From Mangrovimonas sp. YM274 (lineage in GTDB: Bacteria; Bacteroidota; Bacteroidia; Flavobacteriales; Flavobacteriaceae), in contig NZ_CP133091.1 of the NCBI RefSeq assembly GCF_030908385.1, positions 3,653,501 to 3,717,500 of the forward strand: a DNA stretch of 64,000 nt, written 5' to 3'. Every line of letters begins with the position of its first letter. Positions within the stretch are counted from its first letter, which is position 1. A program made the position numbers and the translations under genes. Positions 1-9,022 of the stretch are shown in pieces. The notes below the pieces were generated by a model. It had not been told where the DNA came from and made no database searches. It saw only the letters and a list, made by a program, of their open reading frames with translations.

Positions 1-965
1 CCAAACACACCTCCATTAGAAATTGTAAAGGTACCGCCTGTCATTTCATCCACCGTAATCTGTCCGTCACGAGCACGGAGAGCCAAACGTTTTACTTCGG
101 CCTCTACTCCCCTAAAAGTAAGATTCTCTGCATTTCTTATTACCGGTACCATCAATCCTTTTGGTCCAGATACGGCAATACTGATATCACAGAAATCATA
201 AGTAATCATTTCCTTACCATCAATCATAGAGTTTACAGCTGGATACTCCTTCAACGCCCTAACAACTGCCAAGGTAAAGAAACTCATAAACCCAAGACCA
301 ACACCATGTTTTGCCTTAAATTCTTCTTTATATTGGTTACGCAGCTCAAAAATAGGCGTCATGTTGGCCTCATTGAAAGTGGTCAACATAGCTGTTTCAT
401 TTTTAGCTGACACTAAACGCTCGGCCACCTTACGACGCAACATAGACAGTTTAGAACGAGTCTCTCCTCGACTACCTCCTGTCGGGGTTCCCATAGAAGG
501 TTTAGCATTCACAGCATCTTCTTTTGTTACACGACCATCCTTTCCAGTTCCAGCCACTTCAGAAGCCTGCATGCCCTTTTCTGCCAAAATTTTCTTGGCT
601 GCTGGACTTGCTGTTCCCGTTGCATAGGTTTTAGTTTCTGCAACCTCAGCTGGTTTTTGCGCCTCTTGCTTAGGAGCTGCTTCTTCTTTTACAGCTTCTT
701 TGGCAGGAGCATCACCTTCCGGTTTTGCTGCACTGGTATCTATTAAACAAACCACTTCACCTACAGCTACCGCATCACCTTCTTCTGCCTTAAGCGTAAT
801 AATTCCGCTTGCTTCGGCAGGAAGCTCTAAGGTTGCTTTATCACTGTCAACCTCTGCAATTGCTTGGTCTTTTTCTACATAATCTCCATCTGCAACCAAC
901 CATTCTGCAATTTCTACTTCCGTGATGGACTCCCCTGGTGAAGGGACTTTCATTTCTAAAATCAT
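1..965 (-). CDS. odhB: 2-oxoglutarate dehydrogenase E2 (dihydrolipoyl succinyltransferase), C-terminus cut off
   Basis: Transfers the succinyl group from E1 to CoA in the TCA-cycle 2-oxoglutarate dehydrogenase complex (cytoplasm). The frame runs off the left edge; 321 codons are visible. Residues 1-75 are a lipoyl domain with the lipoylated lysine at K43 (SDKAT context). An Ala/Pro/Glu-rich linker follows, then a peripheral-subunit-binding domain (around ASPAAKKILAEKG and GKDGRVTKED), and the start of the acyltransferase domain (MLTTFNEANM, HGVGLGFMSFF). The catalytic HxxxD region lies outside the window. The ATG at 965 is 29 nt after the E1 stop, so the two genes form an odhA-odhB operon. 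The neighbouring E1 gene and the GVGLGFMSFF context favour succinyltransferase over acetyltransferase. Confidence 0.95.
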   Translation of the reverse strand, partial: MILEMKVPSPGESITEVEIAEWLVADGDYVEKDQAIAEVDSDKATLELPAEASGIITLKAEEGDAVAVGEVVCLIDTSAAKPEGDAPAKEAVKEEAAPKQEAQKPAEVAETKTYATGTASPAAKKILAEKGMQASEVAGTGKDGRVTKEDAVNAKPSMGTPTGGSRGETRSKLSMLRRKVAERLVSAKNETAMLTTFNEANMTPIFELRNQYKEEFKAKHGVGLGFMSFFTLAVVRALKEYPAVNSMIDGKEMITYDFCDISIAVSGPKGLMVPVIRNAENLTFRGVEAEVKRLALRARDGQITVDEMTGGTFTISNGGVF

Positions 966-994
966 TGTGTTATAATTTTATGTGTGGGATTTTA

Positions 995-3751
995 TTATCT
1001 CTGGTTATTTTTTGATTTATCAAATACGAAGTCAATAACTTCTTGGTGACGTTTTTTGGAACGTACGCTACTACCTGCAGCCGGAGCCCCATAAGATCTA
1101 CGGGTTGCAGCCCTAAAGGTTCTAGCCTCATCAAGATGCATAAGCATGTGACTGTAAGCCCCCATATTTCTAGGTTCTTCCTGTGCCCAAACAACGTCCT
1201 CAACACCTTTATATTTCTCCAATACCGCTTTAATTTCTTTCTCCGGTAATGGGAATAATTGTTCTATTCTTACTAGCGCTACATCGTTACGGCTTAGGTT
1301 TTCACGCTCTTCCAATAAATCGTAATAGAACTTACCTGTTACGAATACTAAGGTCTTAACGTTTTCAACTGCAACATCGGCATCATCAATAAGCATTTGG
1401 AAGCTGCCGTTGGCAAATTCTTCTACTGTAGAAACACATTTTGGATGACGTAAAAGACTCTTTGGGGTGAAAACAATTAATGGCTTTCTATACGTAGCCT
1501 TCATTTGCTTTCTTAACAAGTGGAACATATTGGCAGGTGTGGTACAGTCGGCCACAAACATATTGTCTTTAGCACATAATTGAAGGTAACGCTCCATACG
1601 TGCCGAGGAGTGCTCTGCTCCCTGCCCTTCATAACCGTGCGGCAACAACATTACCAAACCATTTTGTAATTTCCACTTATCTTCTGCCGCAGAAATATAC
1701 TGATCAATCATAATTTGGGCGCCGTTACTGAAGTCACCAAATTGAGCTTCCCAAATAGTCAAGGTTTTAGGGCTGGCCATTGCATAACCATAATCAAACC
1801 CAACAACTCCGTACTCCGAAAGCAATGAGTTATAAACAAAGAAGCGTCCTTGCTCCTCGCTAATTGTATTCAACAATACAATTTCTTCTTCACTATCCTC
1901 TACTTTAACAACCGCATGACGGTGAGAGAAAGTTCCACGTTCCACATCTTGTCCTGAGATACGCACATCGTGTCCTTCTTCCAACAATGTTCCATACGCT
2001 AAGTGCTCAGCCATGGCCCAATCCAACTTGTTCTCTTCAAACATTGTTTTACGGGATTCAACAAGACGTTCTATCTTACGAATGAACTTTTTATCTTTTG
2101 GCAACGATGAAATAACGCCAACTATTTTCTCTAAACCTTCTTTAGAATAGGTGGTGTCCACTGGTTTCATCATTTCATCTTCCTTAACGGTGACGTAATC
2201 CACCCATTCATTTTGCATGAACGGTGTAATAACCGTTTTATCTTCTTTTCTTGAATCTTCAAGCTTTTCTTCCAATGAAGCTTTATACTGCTCTTCCAAT
2301 TGAGCAACATGATCTTTGCTAATCACCCCTTCAGCGATTAATCGATCTGCATAAATATCTCTCGGGTTTTTATGCTTTGCTATTGCTTTATATAGTAATG
2401 GCTGTGTAAACTTAGGCTCATCCCCTTCGTTATGCCCATATTTTCTATACCCTAGTAAATCGATGAAGACATCACGCTTAAACTTCATTCGGAAGTCCAA
2501 AGCAAACAACATAGCATGTACCACTGCTTCGGCATCATCGGCATTTACGTGCAACACCGGAGACAGGGTTACCTTCCCTACATCGGTACAATAAGTACTG
2601 GAACGAGCATCTAAATAGTTGGTTGTAAATCCTATTTGGTTATTTACAACAATATGAATAGTCCCACTGGTTCCATAACCTTCCAACTGCGCCATTTGAA
2701 CCACTTCATACACCAAACCTTGCCCTGCAATTGCGGCATCTCCATGCACTACAATTGGTAAAACCAAAGAAGGCTCTTCTGGATATTTGTCATCCTGTTT
2801 GGCACGGGTAATCCCTTCAACAACGGCTCCTACAGTTTCCAAATGAGAAGGGTTGGGAGCTATATTTAGATTAATTTTCTTTCCTGTATCTGTCACACGG
2901 TCACTGGTCCAACCTAAGTGATACTTTACGTCTCCATCAAATATTTCTTCTTCATAGTCCTTACCATCAAATTCACTAAATATGTCTTTAGCAGACTTTC
3001 CAAAGATATTGGTCAAGGTACTCAAACGACCACGGTGCGCCATTCCCATCACAAACTCCTTAACTCCATAGTCTGCAGCGCGCTCAATAACCGCATCCAA
3101 AGCTGGTATTAACGACTCTCCTCCTTCCAATGAAAAGCGCTTTTGCCCTACATATTTAGTATGCAGGAAATTTTCAAAAGACACTGCTTCATTTAACTTT
3201 TTGAGAATATGCTTTTTCTGATCCACAGAAAATTGAGGGTGATTGTCATTAATGTTCAACCGTTCCTGAATCCATTGTTTACGTTCAGGGTTTCGAATAT
3301 ACATATACTCAACACCAATGGCATCGCAATAGATGGCCTCTAGATGTCTAATAATTTCATGTAACGGTTGTGCGCCTATACCAAGAATATCACCTGCATT
3401 GAAAACGGTATTTAAGTCGGTTTTAGACAACCCGAAGTTTTCAATATCCAGGGTTGGCTCATATTTCCGACGGTCACGAACCGGATTGGTCTTTGTAAAC
3501 AAGTGCCCTCTGGAGCGATACCCATCTATGAGGTTAACAACCTGAAATTCTTTTTGAAGATGCTCTGGTATTTGAGCGGAAACACCTTCTACAATCTCAC
3601 CGTCCATTCCGTAGCTTTCGCTACCAAAATCATAACCTTGAAAAAAGGCTCTCCAACTAGGCTCAACTGAATCTGGGTTTTGTAAATATTGATCGTATAA
3701 GTCAGCAAAGTATGCTGTATGTGCTGCGTTTAAAAAGGAATATTTATCCAT
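995..3751 (-). CDS. odhA: 2-oxoglutarate dehydrogenase E1 component
   Basis: Thiamine-diphosphate enzyme that decarboxylates 2-oxoglutarate and succinylates the lipoyl group of E2 in the TCA cycle. The 918-residue product has the usual length. It begins with the E1 N-terminal segment (FLNAAHTAYFADLYDQYL, PSWRAFF) and contains the substrate/ThDP-site motif VMGMAHRGRL, the ThDP-Mg motif GDAAIAGQG...NNQIGFTT and the C-terminal transketolase-like part (LLPHGYEGQGAEHSSAR). The ATG at 3751 is preferred over one 14 codons upstream because the family starts at MDKYSFLNAAH and the upstream start would add an unconserved stretch close to the promoter. E2 follows 29 nt downstream. Confidence 0.96.
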   Translation of the reverse strand: MDKYSFLNAAHTAYFADLYDQYLQNPDSVEPSWRAFFQGYDFGSESYGMDGEIVEGVSAQIPEHLQKEFQVVNLIDGYRSRGHLFTKTNPVRDRRKYEPTLDIENFGLSKTDLNTVFNAGDILGIGAQPLHEIIRHLEAIYCDAIGVEYMYIRNPERKQWIQERLNINDNHPQFSVDQKKHILKKLNEAVSFENFLHTKYVGQKRFSLEGGESLIPALDAVIERAADYGVKEFVMGMAHRGRLSTLTNIFGKSAKDIFSEFDGKDYEEEIFDGDVKYHLGWTSDRVTDTGKKINLNIAPNPSHLETVGAVVEGITRAKQDDKYPEEPSLVLPIVVHGDAAIAGQGLVYEVVQMAQLEGYGTSGTIHIVVNNQIGFTTNYLDARSSTYCTDVGKVTLSPVLHVNADDAEAVVHAMLFALDFRMKFKRDVFIDLLGYRKYGHNEGDEPKFTQPLLYKAIAKHKNPRDIYADRLIAEGVISKDHVAQLEEQYKASLEEKLEDSRKEDKTVITPFMQNEWVDYVTVKEDEMMKPVDTTYSKEGLEKIVGVISSLPKDKKFIRKIERLVESRKTMFEENKLDWAMAEHLAYGTLLEEGHDVRISGQDVERGTFSHRHAVVKVEDSEEEIVLLNTISEEQGRFFVYNSLLSEYGVVGFDYGYAMASPKTLTIWEAQFGDFSNGAQIMIDQYISAAEDKWKLQNGLVMLLPHGYEGQGAEHSSARMERYLQLCAKDNMFVADCTTPANMFHLLRKQMKATYRKPLIVFTPKSLLRHPKCVSTVEEFANGSFQMLIDDADVAVENVKTLVFVTGKFYYDLLEERENLSRNDVALVRIEQLFPLPEKEIKAVLEKYKGVEDVVWAQEEPRNMGAYSHMLMHLDEARTFRAATRRSYGAPAAGSSVRSKKRHQEVIDFVFDKSKNNQR

Positions 3752-3790
3752 TATGTGTACTAACTGCTTTTCGCTTTTGCAAAATTTGTC

Positions 3791-3798
3791 CAAAAATA
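3791..3798 (-). promoter_or_regulatory. -7 element of the odhA promoter
   Basis: On the minus strand this reads TATTTTTG, a full match to the Bacteroidota TAnnTTTG element, 39 nt before the odhA ATG. No convincing TTTG -33 element lies at the expected distance. Confidence 0.5.
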
Positions 3799-3867
3799 CA
3801 ACTTTTATAAAAATTAGTTATGCTTTTATTATATTTATAACACATAACCATATCAATTTAAATTATC

Positions 3868-4410
3868 ATGAATTTAACCTCAAATCCCTTGAAGAAAATT
3901 CTATTGCCGCTACTTTTCACTTGTCTTTTTGCATCCACAAGTTTCTGCCAACAGACTGCTCCTAAGCAAAAAAGTGAGTTTTGGAGACATGTTCGATTTG
4001 GGGGAGGAATTGGCCTTGGTTTTGGTGATGGTTTCTTTAGTGGTACATTAGCCCCAAGTGCCATTTACGAATTCAACTGGCAATTTGCATTGGGTGTGGG
4101 ACTCAATTTTTCTTACAACACTCAAAAGAACTTCTATAAATCAACCATCGTGGGAGGCAGTTTGATTGGGCTGTACCGACCTATAGAACAAATCCAGCTT
4201 TCTGCTGAATTTGAAGAAATGAACATCAGTAGAAACTATGATCGCCGATGGGACCTTCAAAACGAAAACTATTGGTATCCGGCCCTTTATTTAGGAGCTG
4301 GCTATAGCACTAGAAATGTGACTATAGGAATTCGCTATGATGTTTTATACGACCGGGACAAAAGTATTTACGCCGATCCTTGGGCGCCATTCGTAAGGGT
4401 TTATTTCTAA
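3868..4410 (+). CDS. Small secreted outer-membrane beta-barrel protein
   Basis: A 180-residue protein with a signal peptide (hydrophobic LLPLLFTCLFASTSFC, probable cleavage before QQTAPK). It then has alternating aromatic/glycine strands (FGGGIGLGFGDGFF, ALGVGLNFSYN, ALYLGAGYSTRN) and ends in ...VRVYF, the C-terminal aromatic signature of outer-membrane barrels. It probably forms a small eight-stranded barrel; the ligand is unknown. Flavobacterial homologues are sometimes named alpha-ketoglutarate decarboxylase, which I think reflects only their position beside odhA and is wrong. It is divergent from odhA and overlaps the 3' end of the next gene by 4 bp. Confidence 0.8.
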   Translation: MNLTSNPLKKILLPLLFTCLFASTSFCQQTAPKQKSEFWRHVRFGGGIGLGFGDGFFSGTLAPSAIYEFNWQFALGVGLNFSYNTQKNFYKSTIVGGSLIGLYRPIEQIQLSAEFEEMNISRNYDRRWDLQNENYWYPALYLGAGYSTRNVTIGIRYDVLYDRDKSIYADPWAPFVRVYF

Positions 4411-4757
4411 GAATATTGATTCCTAAACCACACCTTTTGCCATTCCCGTTTTAATATTAGAAAAGTCACCTCTTCAGAAAGTTTTAAAGTATCACTACCG
4501 TCAAGTTGCTTGATCTTATCTTCCGATACATCAATAATGTACAGTAAATTTAAATAATCGGCGAATTTTTCATGAATCAGTTTATAAACAGTTTCTTGAA
4601 GGAGCAACTTTAAACTGGAAGGCAACACCTGCTCATCAAAATCCAAATCGATGTTGGCATACAAAAAATCTTTGTTGAGTTGTCTAACTAACTTTTCATA
4701 GAGATTTTGCTCATTTGCCTGAGCAACCAAATCGTCATATGTGGCCGGTAACTGCAC
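4407..4757 (-). CDS. Conserved hypothetical protein (116 aa)
   Basis: A soluble acidic protein without signal peptide or membrane segment, probably mostly helical (LLLQETVYKLIHEKF). I recognise no catalytic motif. It starts at a GTG whose G is the last base of the upstream prenyltransferase stop (TAG/GTG overlap of 1 base), which implies translational coupling in an operon. Its tail overlaps the convergent barrel gene by 4 bp. Function unknown. Confidence 0.7.
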   Translation of the reverse strand: MQLPATYDDLVAQANEQNLYEKLVRQLNKDFLYANIDLDFDEQVLPSSLKLLLQETVYKLIHEKFADYLNLLYIIDVSEDKIKQLDGSDTLKLSEEVTFLILKREWQKVWFRNQYS

Positions 4758-5731
4758 TATACTTTTCTATCCATTAACTGTTCGCCAAACACTCTCAAAA
4801 TATCCTTTCGCTCTTGCGGAATTTTCAACTTCTCAAGAACAGCAAATGCCATATTTGTATAGTGCTTAATTGCCTCCTTAGTAGCCTGAGCTGCACCCGT
4901 AGATTCAAAAAATTGTTTGACGGTTTTAATTTTCTCAGACGCATCTGTAGGCTGAATACCATACAAATGCTGTAACTGCAAACGGTCACTTTCTGAAGAA
5001 AACTCCAATGCCTTCAAATAAAGATAGGTCTTCTTGTTTTCAATAATATCGCCTCCCACCTGTTTTCCAAAACTTTTGGGATCTCCAAACGCATCCAGAT
5101 AGTCATCTTGCAATTGAAAAGCGATTCCGAGGTTTTTTCCGAATTCATAAACCCCCTTTTGATCGTCCAAAGAAGCCTCTGCAACAATGGCTCCCATTTG
5201 CATGGCGGCCCCAACCAAAACAGCCGTTTTATACTCAATCATTTTTAAATAGTCGGGAATGGACACGTTATCCATTAACTCAAAATCCATATCGTATTGC
5301 TGCCCTTCACAAACTTCCAATGCAGTTCTACTAAACAGTCTTGCCAAAGCCTGAAATACGTGGGGCTCATAATTTTCAAACAATTGATAAGCCAAAATCA
5401 ACATAGCATCACCAGATAAAATACCGGTATTCAAATCCCATTTCTCATGTACCGTTTCATTCCCCCTTCTCAAAGGGGCATCATCCATAATATCGTCATG
5501 CACTAAAGAAAAGTTATGAAACACCTCAATACTCAAAGCCGCATGCAAGGCTTTTTCAACATTACAACCAAACATTTCGGCCGTCATTAGGGTAAGTACA
5601 GGGCGTAATCGCTTACCACCTAAATTGAGAATGTAATTAATTGGATTGTATAAAGAAACGGGCTCCTTTTGAACCGTAAAAGTCTGTAAATACTTGCTAA
5701 AAGTATCCTGATAATGTTCTACGTTTTGCAT
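4757..5731 (-). CDS. Polyprenyl (FPP/GGPP-type) diphosphate synthase
   Basis: Condenses isopentenyl diphosphate with allylic diphosphates to make isoprenoid chains (cytoplasm). The 324 residues carry the family motifs: GGKRLRP at 38-44, the first aspartate-rich motif DDIMD at 79-83, and the second DDYLD motif (QLQDDYLDAFGD). An aromatic residue (F74) five positions before the first motif fits a short-chain product (FPP or GGPP), but chain length cannot be settled from sequence alone. The ATG at 5731 is chosen because a promoter -7 element ends only 4 nt upstream; a longer in-frame start at 5767 lies upstream of that element. It is coupled to the following hypothetical gene. Confidence 0.92.
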   Translation of the reverse strand: MQNVEHYQDTFSKYLQTFTVQKEPVSLYNPINYILNLGGKRLRPVLTLMTAEMFGCNVEKALHAALSIEVFHNFSLVHDDIMDDAPLRRGNETVHEKWDLNTGILSGDAMLILAYQLFENYEPHVFQALARLFSRTALEVCEGQQYDMDFELMDNVSIPDYLKMIEYKTAVLVGAAMQMGAIVAEASLDDQKGVYEFGKNLGIAFQLQDDYLDAFGDPKSFGKQVGGDIIENKKTYLYLKALEFSSESDRLQLQHLYGIQPTDASEKIKTVKQFFESTGAAQATKEAIKHYTNMAFAVLEKLKIPQERKDILRVFGEQLMDRKV

Positions 5732-5735
5732 CGGA

Positions 5736-5767
5736 CAAAAATAAGGCAATTGTCCTGATAGACACAA
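5736..5767 (-). promoter_or_regulatory. Promoter of the polyprenyl synthase gene, predicted leaderless
   Basis: On the minus strand a TTG (5767-5765) precedes, after 21 nt, a perfect TAnnTTTG element (TATTTTTG, 5743-5736). The ATG begins 4 nt after it, so transcription should start at or within about two bases of the start codon. Confidence 0.65.
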
Positions 5768-5804
5768 ATGTTTCTTTTTAATATTAATAATATGTTAAAA
5801 CTTA

Positions 5805-5832
5805 GGAAACTTTTTTTGTTTTTAAAGTTTCC
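5805..5832. promoter_or_regulatory. Perfect inverted repeat, probable TetR operator
   Basis: GGAAACTTT (5805-5813) and AAAGTTTCC (5824-5832) form a perfect 9-bp inverted repeat around a 10-bp T-rich spacer. It covers the -33 element and part of the spacer of the promoter just upstream of the TetR gene. Position and symmetry are those of an autoregulatory TetR operator controlling the efflux operon. Confidence 0.6.
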
Positions 5833-5845
5833 AAAAGTATCTTTG
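5816..5845 (+). promoter_or_regulatory. Promoter of the tetR-efflux operon
   Basis: TTG at 5816-5818, 19 nt spacer, then TATCTTTG at 5838-5845: a complete Bacteroidota sigma-A promoter. The TetR ATG follows 9 nt later, so the leader is only a few bases long. The palindrome at 5805-5832 overlaps it. Confidence 0.7.
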
Positions 5846-5854
5846 CCGCTTCTT

Positions 5855-6463
5855 ATGAAGGACGAAATTTTAAAAACCGCCGCAGAACTCTTTTTAACCT
5901 ATGGTTTTAAGAGTGTTACAATGGACGAAATTGCCAACACACTTGGCATGTCCAAAAAGACCATCTATCAATACTTTGCCAACAAAAATGTATTGGTAGA
6001 AGCTACGACCCTTTATATGTTCAACATCATATCCAATGGCATTAACGATATAAGGGCCCAAAAGCTAAACCCTATCGAGGAAATTTTTGAAATAAAAAGA
6101 TTTACAATGCAACACTTAAAGAATGAGAAGTCTTCACCTCAATTCCAGTTGCAGAAGTATTACCCTAAGATTTTTGAATCTTTAAAGACCAACCAGTTTT
6201 GCGTCATGGAGGATTGCGTCACCTGCAACTTGACAGAAGGAGTAGAACAGGGACTTTACCGAGATACTATTAATGTACAGTTTATCTCAAAAATGTATTT
6301 CCACTCCATGATGGCCTTAAAAGACAAAGAACTTTTTCCACTAAATAACTTTTCCATGCATGAATTAATGAACCACTATTTGGAATATCACTTGAGGGGA
6401 ATTTGCACAGAAAAAGGCCTGGAAACATTAAAAAAGTACACAAACACAAATCGATCAACATAA
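5855..6463 (+). CDS. TetR/AcrR-family transcriptional repressor of the efflux operon
   Basis: 202 residues. The N-terminal helix-turn-helix spans about residues 1-50 (AAELFLTYGFKSVTMDEIA, then LGMSKKTIYQYFANKN), with a helical ligand-binding domain behind it. The ATG at 5855 is chosen because upstream in-frame ATGs fall inside the promoter. The stop overlaps the next start (TAATG), so it is co-translated with the TolC-like gene. Expected role: ligand-relieved repression of its own operon through the palindrome at 5805-5832. The inducer is unknown. Confidence 0.92.
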   Translation: MKDEILKTAAELFLTYGFKSVTMDEIANTLGMSKKTIYQYFANKNVLVEATTLYMFNIISNGINDIRAQKLNPIEEIFEIKRFTMQHLKNEKSSPQFQLQKYYPKIFESLKTNQFCVMEDCVTCNLTEGVEQGLYRDTINVQFISKMYFHSMMALKDKELFPLNNFSMHELMNHYLEYHLRGICTEKGLETLKKYTNTNRST

Positions 6464-7809
6464 TGAAACACAATCTCATCTTAACCCTAAGCCTATTGTG
6501 CTCCCTTACCTTTTTTGGACAGGAGGAGACGCAAGTCTTCAGTCTTCAGGAAGCCATAGACTACGCTTTGGAGCATAACCGCGCTTCCATTAATGCGTCC
6601 AGGGATATTGAAGCAGCTGAAAAACAAAAATGGGAAACCACCGCTAGTGGATTACCTCAAATTGACGCAACCGTAGATTACCAAAATTGGATCAAACAGC
6701 AAGTATCACTTTTGCCTGGTGAGCTTGCAGGAGGTGAACCTGGAACATTCATTCCGGTAACTTTCGGCACTAAACATTCAGTAAATGCTACCGCAACTTT
6801 AAACCAAAAGATCTTTGACGGCTCTTATTTGGTTGGCCTGCAATCGGCCAAAGTGTATTTGGAAATCTCCCAAAACGCCAAAGTAAAAACAGATCTTGAA
6901 GTACGGCAAGCAGTTATTAACGCCTATGTCAATGTGTTGTTTTCAGAAGAAGCTTTGGACATTTTGAATAAAAACTTAGCCGTGCTTCAAAAGAATTTGG
7001 AAGAAACCACCAAGATTTTTGAGAATGGTTTGGAAGAAGAGGAAAGTGTTGAGCAATTGCAAATCACACTGTCCGGCATTGAAAGCCAATTAAACAATAC
7101 CAGACGCCTAAAAGTGCTCGCCTATCAAATGTTTAATATAACCTTAGGTTTAGACTTGAATACCGACACCACTTTAACAGATGATTTGGCCATGCTTACC
7201 GAAGAAAATATGGACTTGGGGATTTTACAAGCCGATGAGAACATTGAAAACACCATCGACTACAAAATCGCCAAGAACGATATGGTTTCAAAAGAATTGT
7301 TACTGAAATTAGAAAAAAGCAAATTTTTACCCACCCTAAATGCTTTTGTAAATGGAGGGTATTTAGGCTTTAATGATGAATTTGGCTTTTTAAGAGGTGA
7401 TCAGCAATGGTTTGGTACTTCCCTATTTGGGCTAAGCCTCAGAGTGCCTATTTTCAGTTCAGGAATGCGAAGTGCCTCTACACAAAGAGCCCGCATCAAT
7501 TATGAAAAAGCACAAACGGACCTTACGGAAATAGAACAACAATTAAAACTTCAAATTGCCTCTGCAAAAAGCGACTACCAATTGGCAATGGAAGAATACG
7601 AAAACAAAAAGAAAAACCTCAACTTAGCCGAACGTATCGAAACCAAAAACGAAACTAAATTCTTTGAAGGGGTTGGCTCAAGTTTTGAATTGAGACAAGC
7701 ACAAACACAACTATATACGGCACAAGAGGAATACCTTCAAGCCATGATGCAGGTCATCAACACAAAAGCCGAATTGGAAACCTCACTTAACACCGTCCTT
7801 ATAAACTAA
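6463..7809 (+). CDS. TolC-family outer-membrane efflux channel
   Basis: 448 residues with a signal peptide (LILTLSLLCSLTFFGQ) and the two repeated outer-membrane-efflux halves, rich in long coiled helices (AEKQKWETTASGLPQIDATV; later RARINYEKAQTDLTEIEQQ). It provides the outer-membrane and periplasmic exit duct of the tripartite pump encoded with the next two genes. The ATG at 6463 overlaps the TetR stop by one base. Confidence 0.92.
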   Translation: MKHNLILTLSLLCSLTFFGQEETQVFSLQEAIDYALEHNRASINASRDIEAAEKQKWETTASGLPQIDATVDYQNWIKQQVSLLPGELAGGEPGTFIPVTFGTKHSVNATATLNQKIFDGSYLVGLQSAKVYLEISQNAKVKTDLEVRQAVINAYVNVLFSEEALDILNKNLAVLQKNLEETTKIFENGLEEEESVEQLQITLSGIESQLNNTRRLKVLAYQMFNITLGLDLNTDTTLTDDLAMLTEENMDLGILQADENIENTIDYKIAKNDMVSKELLLKLEKSKFLPTLNAFVNGGYLGFNDEFGFLRGDQQWFGTSLFGLSLRVPIFSSGMRSASTQRARINYEKAQTDLTEIEQQLKLQIASAKSDYQLAMEEYENKKKNLNLAERIETKNETKFFEGVGSSFELRQAQTQLYTAQEEYLQAMMQVINTKAELETSLNTVLIN

Positions 7810-7839
7810 TCAATCATAAACACACAGAACATTCAAATC

Positions 7840-9012
7840 ATGAAAAACATATTTACCATCATAACACTAGCATTTCTTATTGTTTCCTGTGGAGGCGAAA
7901 AGAAAAAGAATTCTGTAGAAAATGTTTTAAGCTCTAACAACTTAGAATTAATAAGGACCAAAAGAGCCGAAGTTGTTGCAGAACAGCAAGAAATTGCAGG
8001 CAAGTTAAAGCAACTTGACGATGCCATTGCAAAATTAGACACTGTAAAACATGTTCCACTTATCACCACTTTTACCGCAAAACAAGAAGAATTCAAACAC
8101 ATGTTAGACATTCAAGGGAATGTGACGACTAAAAACCTATTAGTGATTACGCCAGAATTCAACGGAATTCTAACCGATATTTATGTTAAGGAAGGGCAAC
8201 AGGTTAGTAAAGGTCAAATTTTAGCAAAAATTGATGATGGCGGATTAGGTCAGCAATTGGCTCAATTACAAATTCAAGCTGAATTGGCCAAAACTACTTT
8301 TGACCGTCAAAAACGTCTTTGGGATGCCAATATTGGTAGTGAATTGCAATACCTACAAGCAAAATCCTCATACGAGGCACAAACCAAAGCCATTAACCAA
8401 TTGCAACAGCAAATAGCCAAAACAAGAGTAACGGCTCCATTTAGCGGAACCATCGATGATATCATCACAGAAAAAGGAAGCGTGGTTGCAGCGGGACAAT
8501 CCCAATTAATAAGATTGGTAAACCTTAAGGACATGTACATTGAAACAGACGTTCCGGAACGCTACATTACCGACGTAACCAAAGGAAAAGAAGTAATTGT
8601 TGAATTCCCGGTATTGAACAAAACAATCAATACAGAGATTCGCCAGGCGGGAGATTATATCAACCCTGCCAACAGAACGTTTAAAGTACAAGTGGATATT
8701 CCTAATAAAGACGAATCTATCAAACCTAACTTGACTGCACGTTTAAAAATTAACGATTACACCAATGAAAATGCCTTACTAATTCCGCAAAGTATCATTT
8801 CTGAAAATGCCAATGGAGAGCAATATATTTATGTTATCAAGGATAAAAATGGTAACGGAGAGGGACAGGCAAACCGTGTAATCATTAAAACAGGAAGAAC
8901 CCAAGGAGATGTCATTGAAGTTCTGGACGGTATAGAAAACGGAGCCGAAATCATTCAAGAAGGTGCTCGTAGCGTTAAAGATGGGCAAACAGTTAAAGTA
9001 ATCACCTACTAA
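7840..9012 (+). CDS. RND efflux periplasmic adaptor (membrane fusion lipoprotein)
   Basis: 390 residues beginning with a lipoprotein signal (lipobox IVSC, Cys17). An N-terminal coiled segment (about 40-70) is followed by the biotinyl/lipoyl-like half-motif (GILTDIYVKEGQQVSKGQIL), a helical hairpin (about 140-195) and the second half (RVTAPFSGTIDDIITEKGS). Beta-barrel and membrane-proximal domains end the protein. It bridges the RND pump and the TolC-like channel. Located 30 nt after tolC and 10 nt before the pump gene, in one operon. Confidence 0.93.
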   Translation: MKNIFTIITLAFLIVSCGGEKKKNSVENVLSSNNLELIRTKRAEVVAEQQEIAGKLKQLDDAIAKLDTVKHVPLITTFTAKQEEFKHMLDIQGNVTTKNLLVITPEFNGILTDIYVKEGQQVSKGQILAKIDDGGLGQQLAQLQIQAELAKTTFDRQKRLWDANIGSELQYLQAKSSYEAQTKAINQLQQQIAKTRVTAPFSGTIDDIITEKGSVVAAGQSQLIRLVNLKDMYIETDVPERYITDVTKGKEVIVEFPVLNKTINTEIRQAGDYINPANRTFKVQVDIPNKDESIKPNLTARLKINDYTNENALLIPQSIISENANGEQYIYVIKDKNGNGEGQANRVIIKTGRTQGDVIEVLDGIENGAEIIQEGARSVKDGQTVKVITY

Positions 9013-9022
9013 ACCAACAGCT

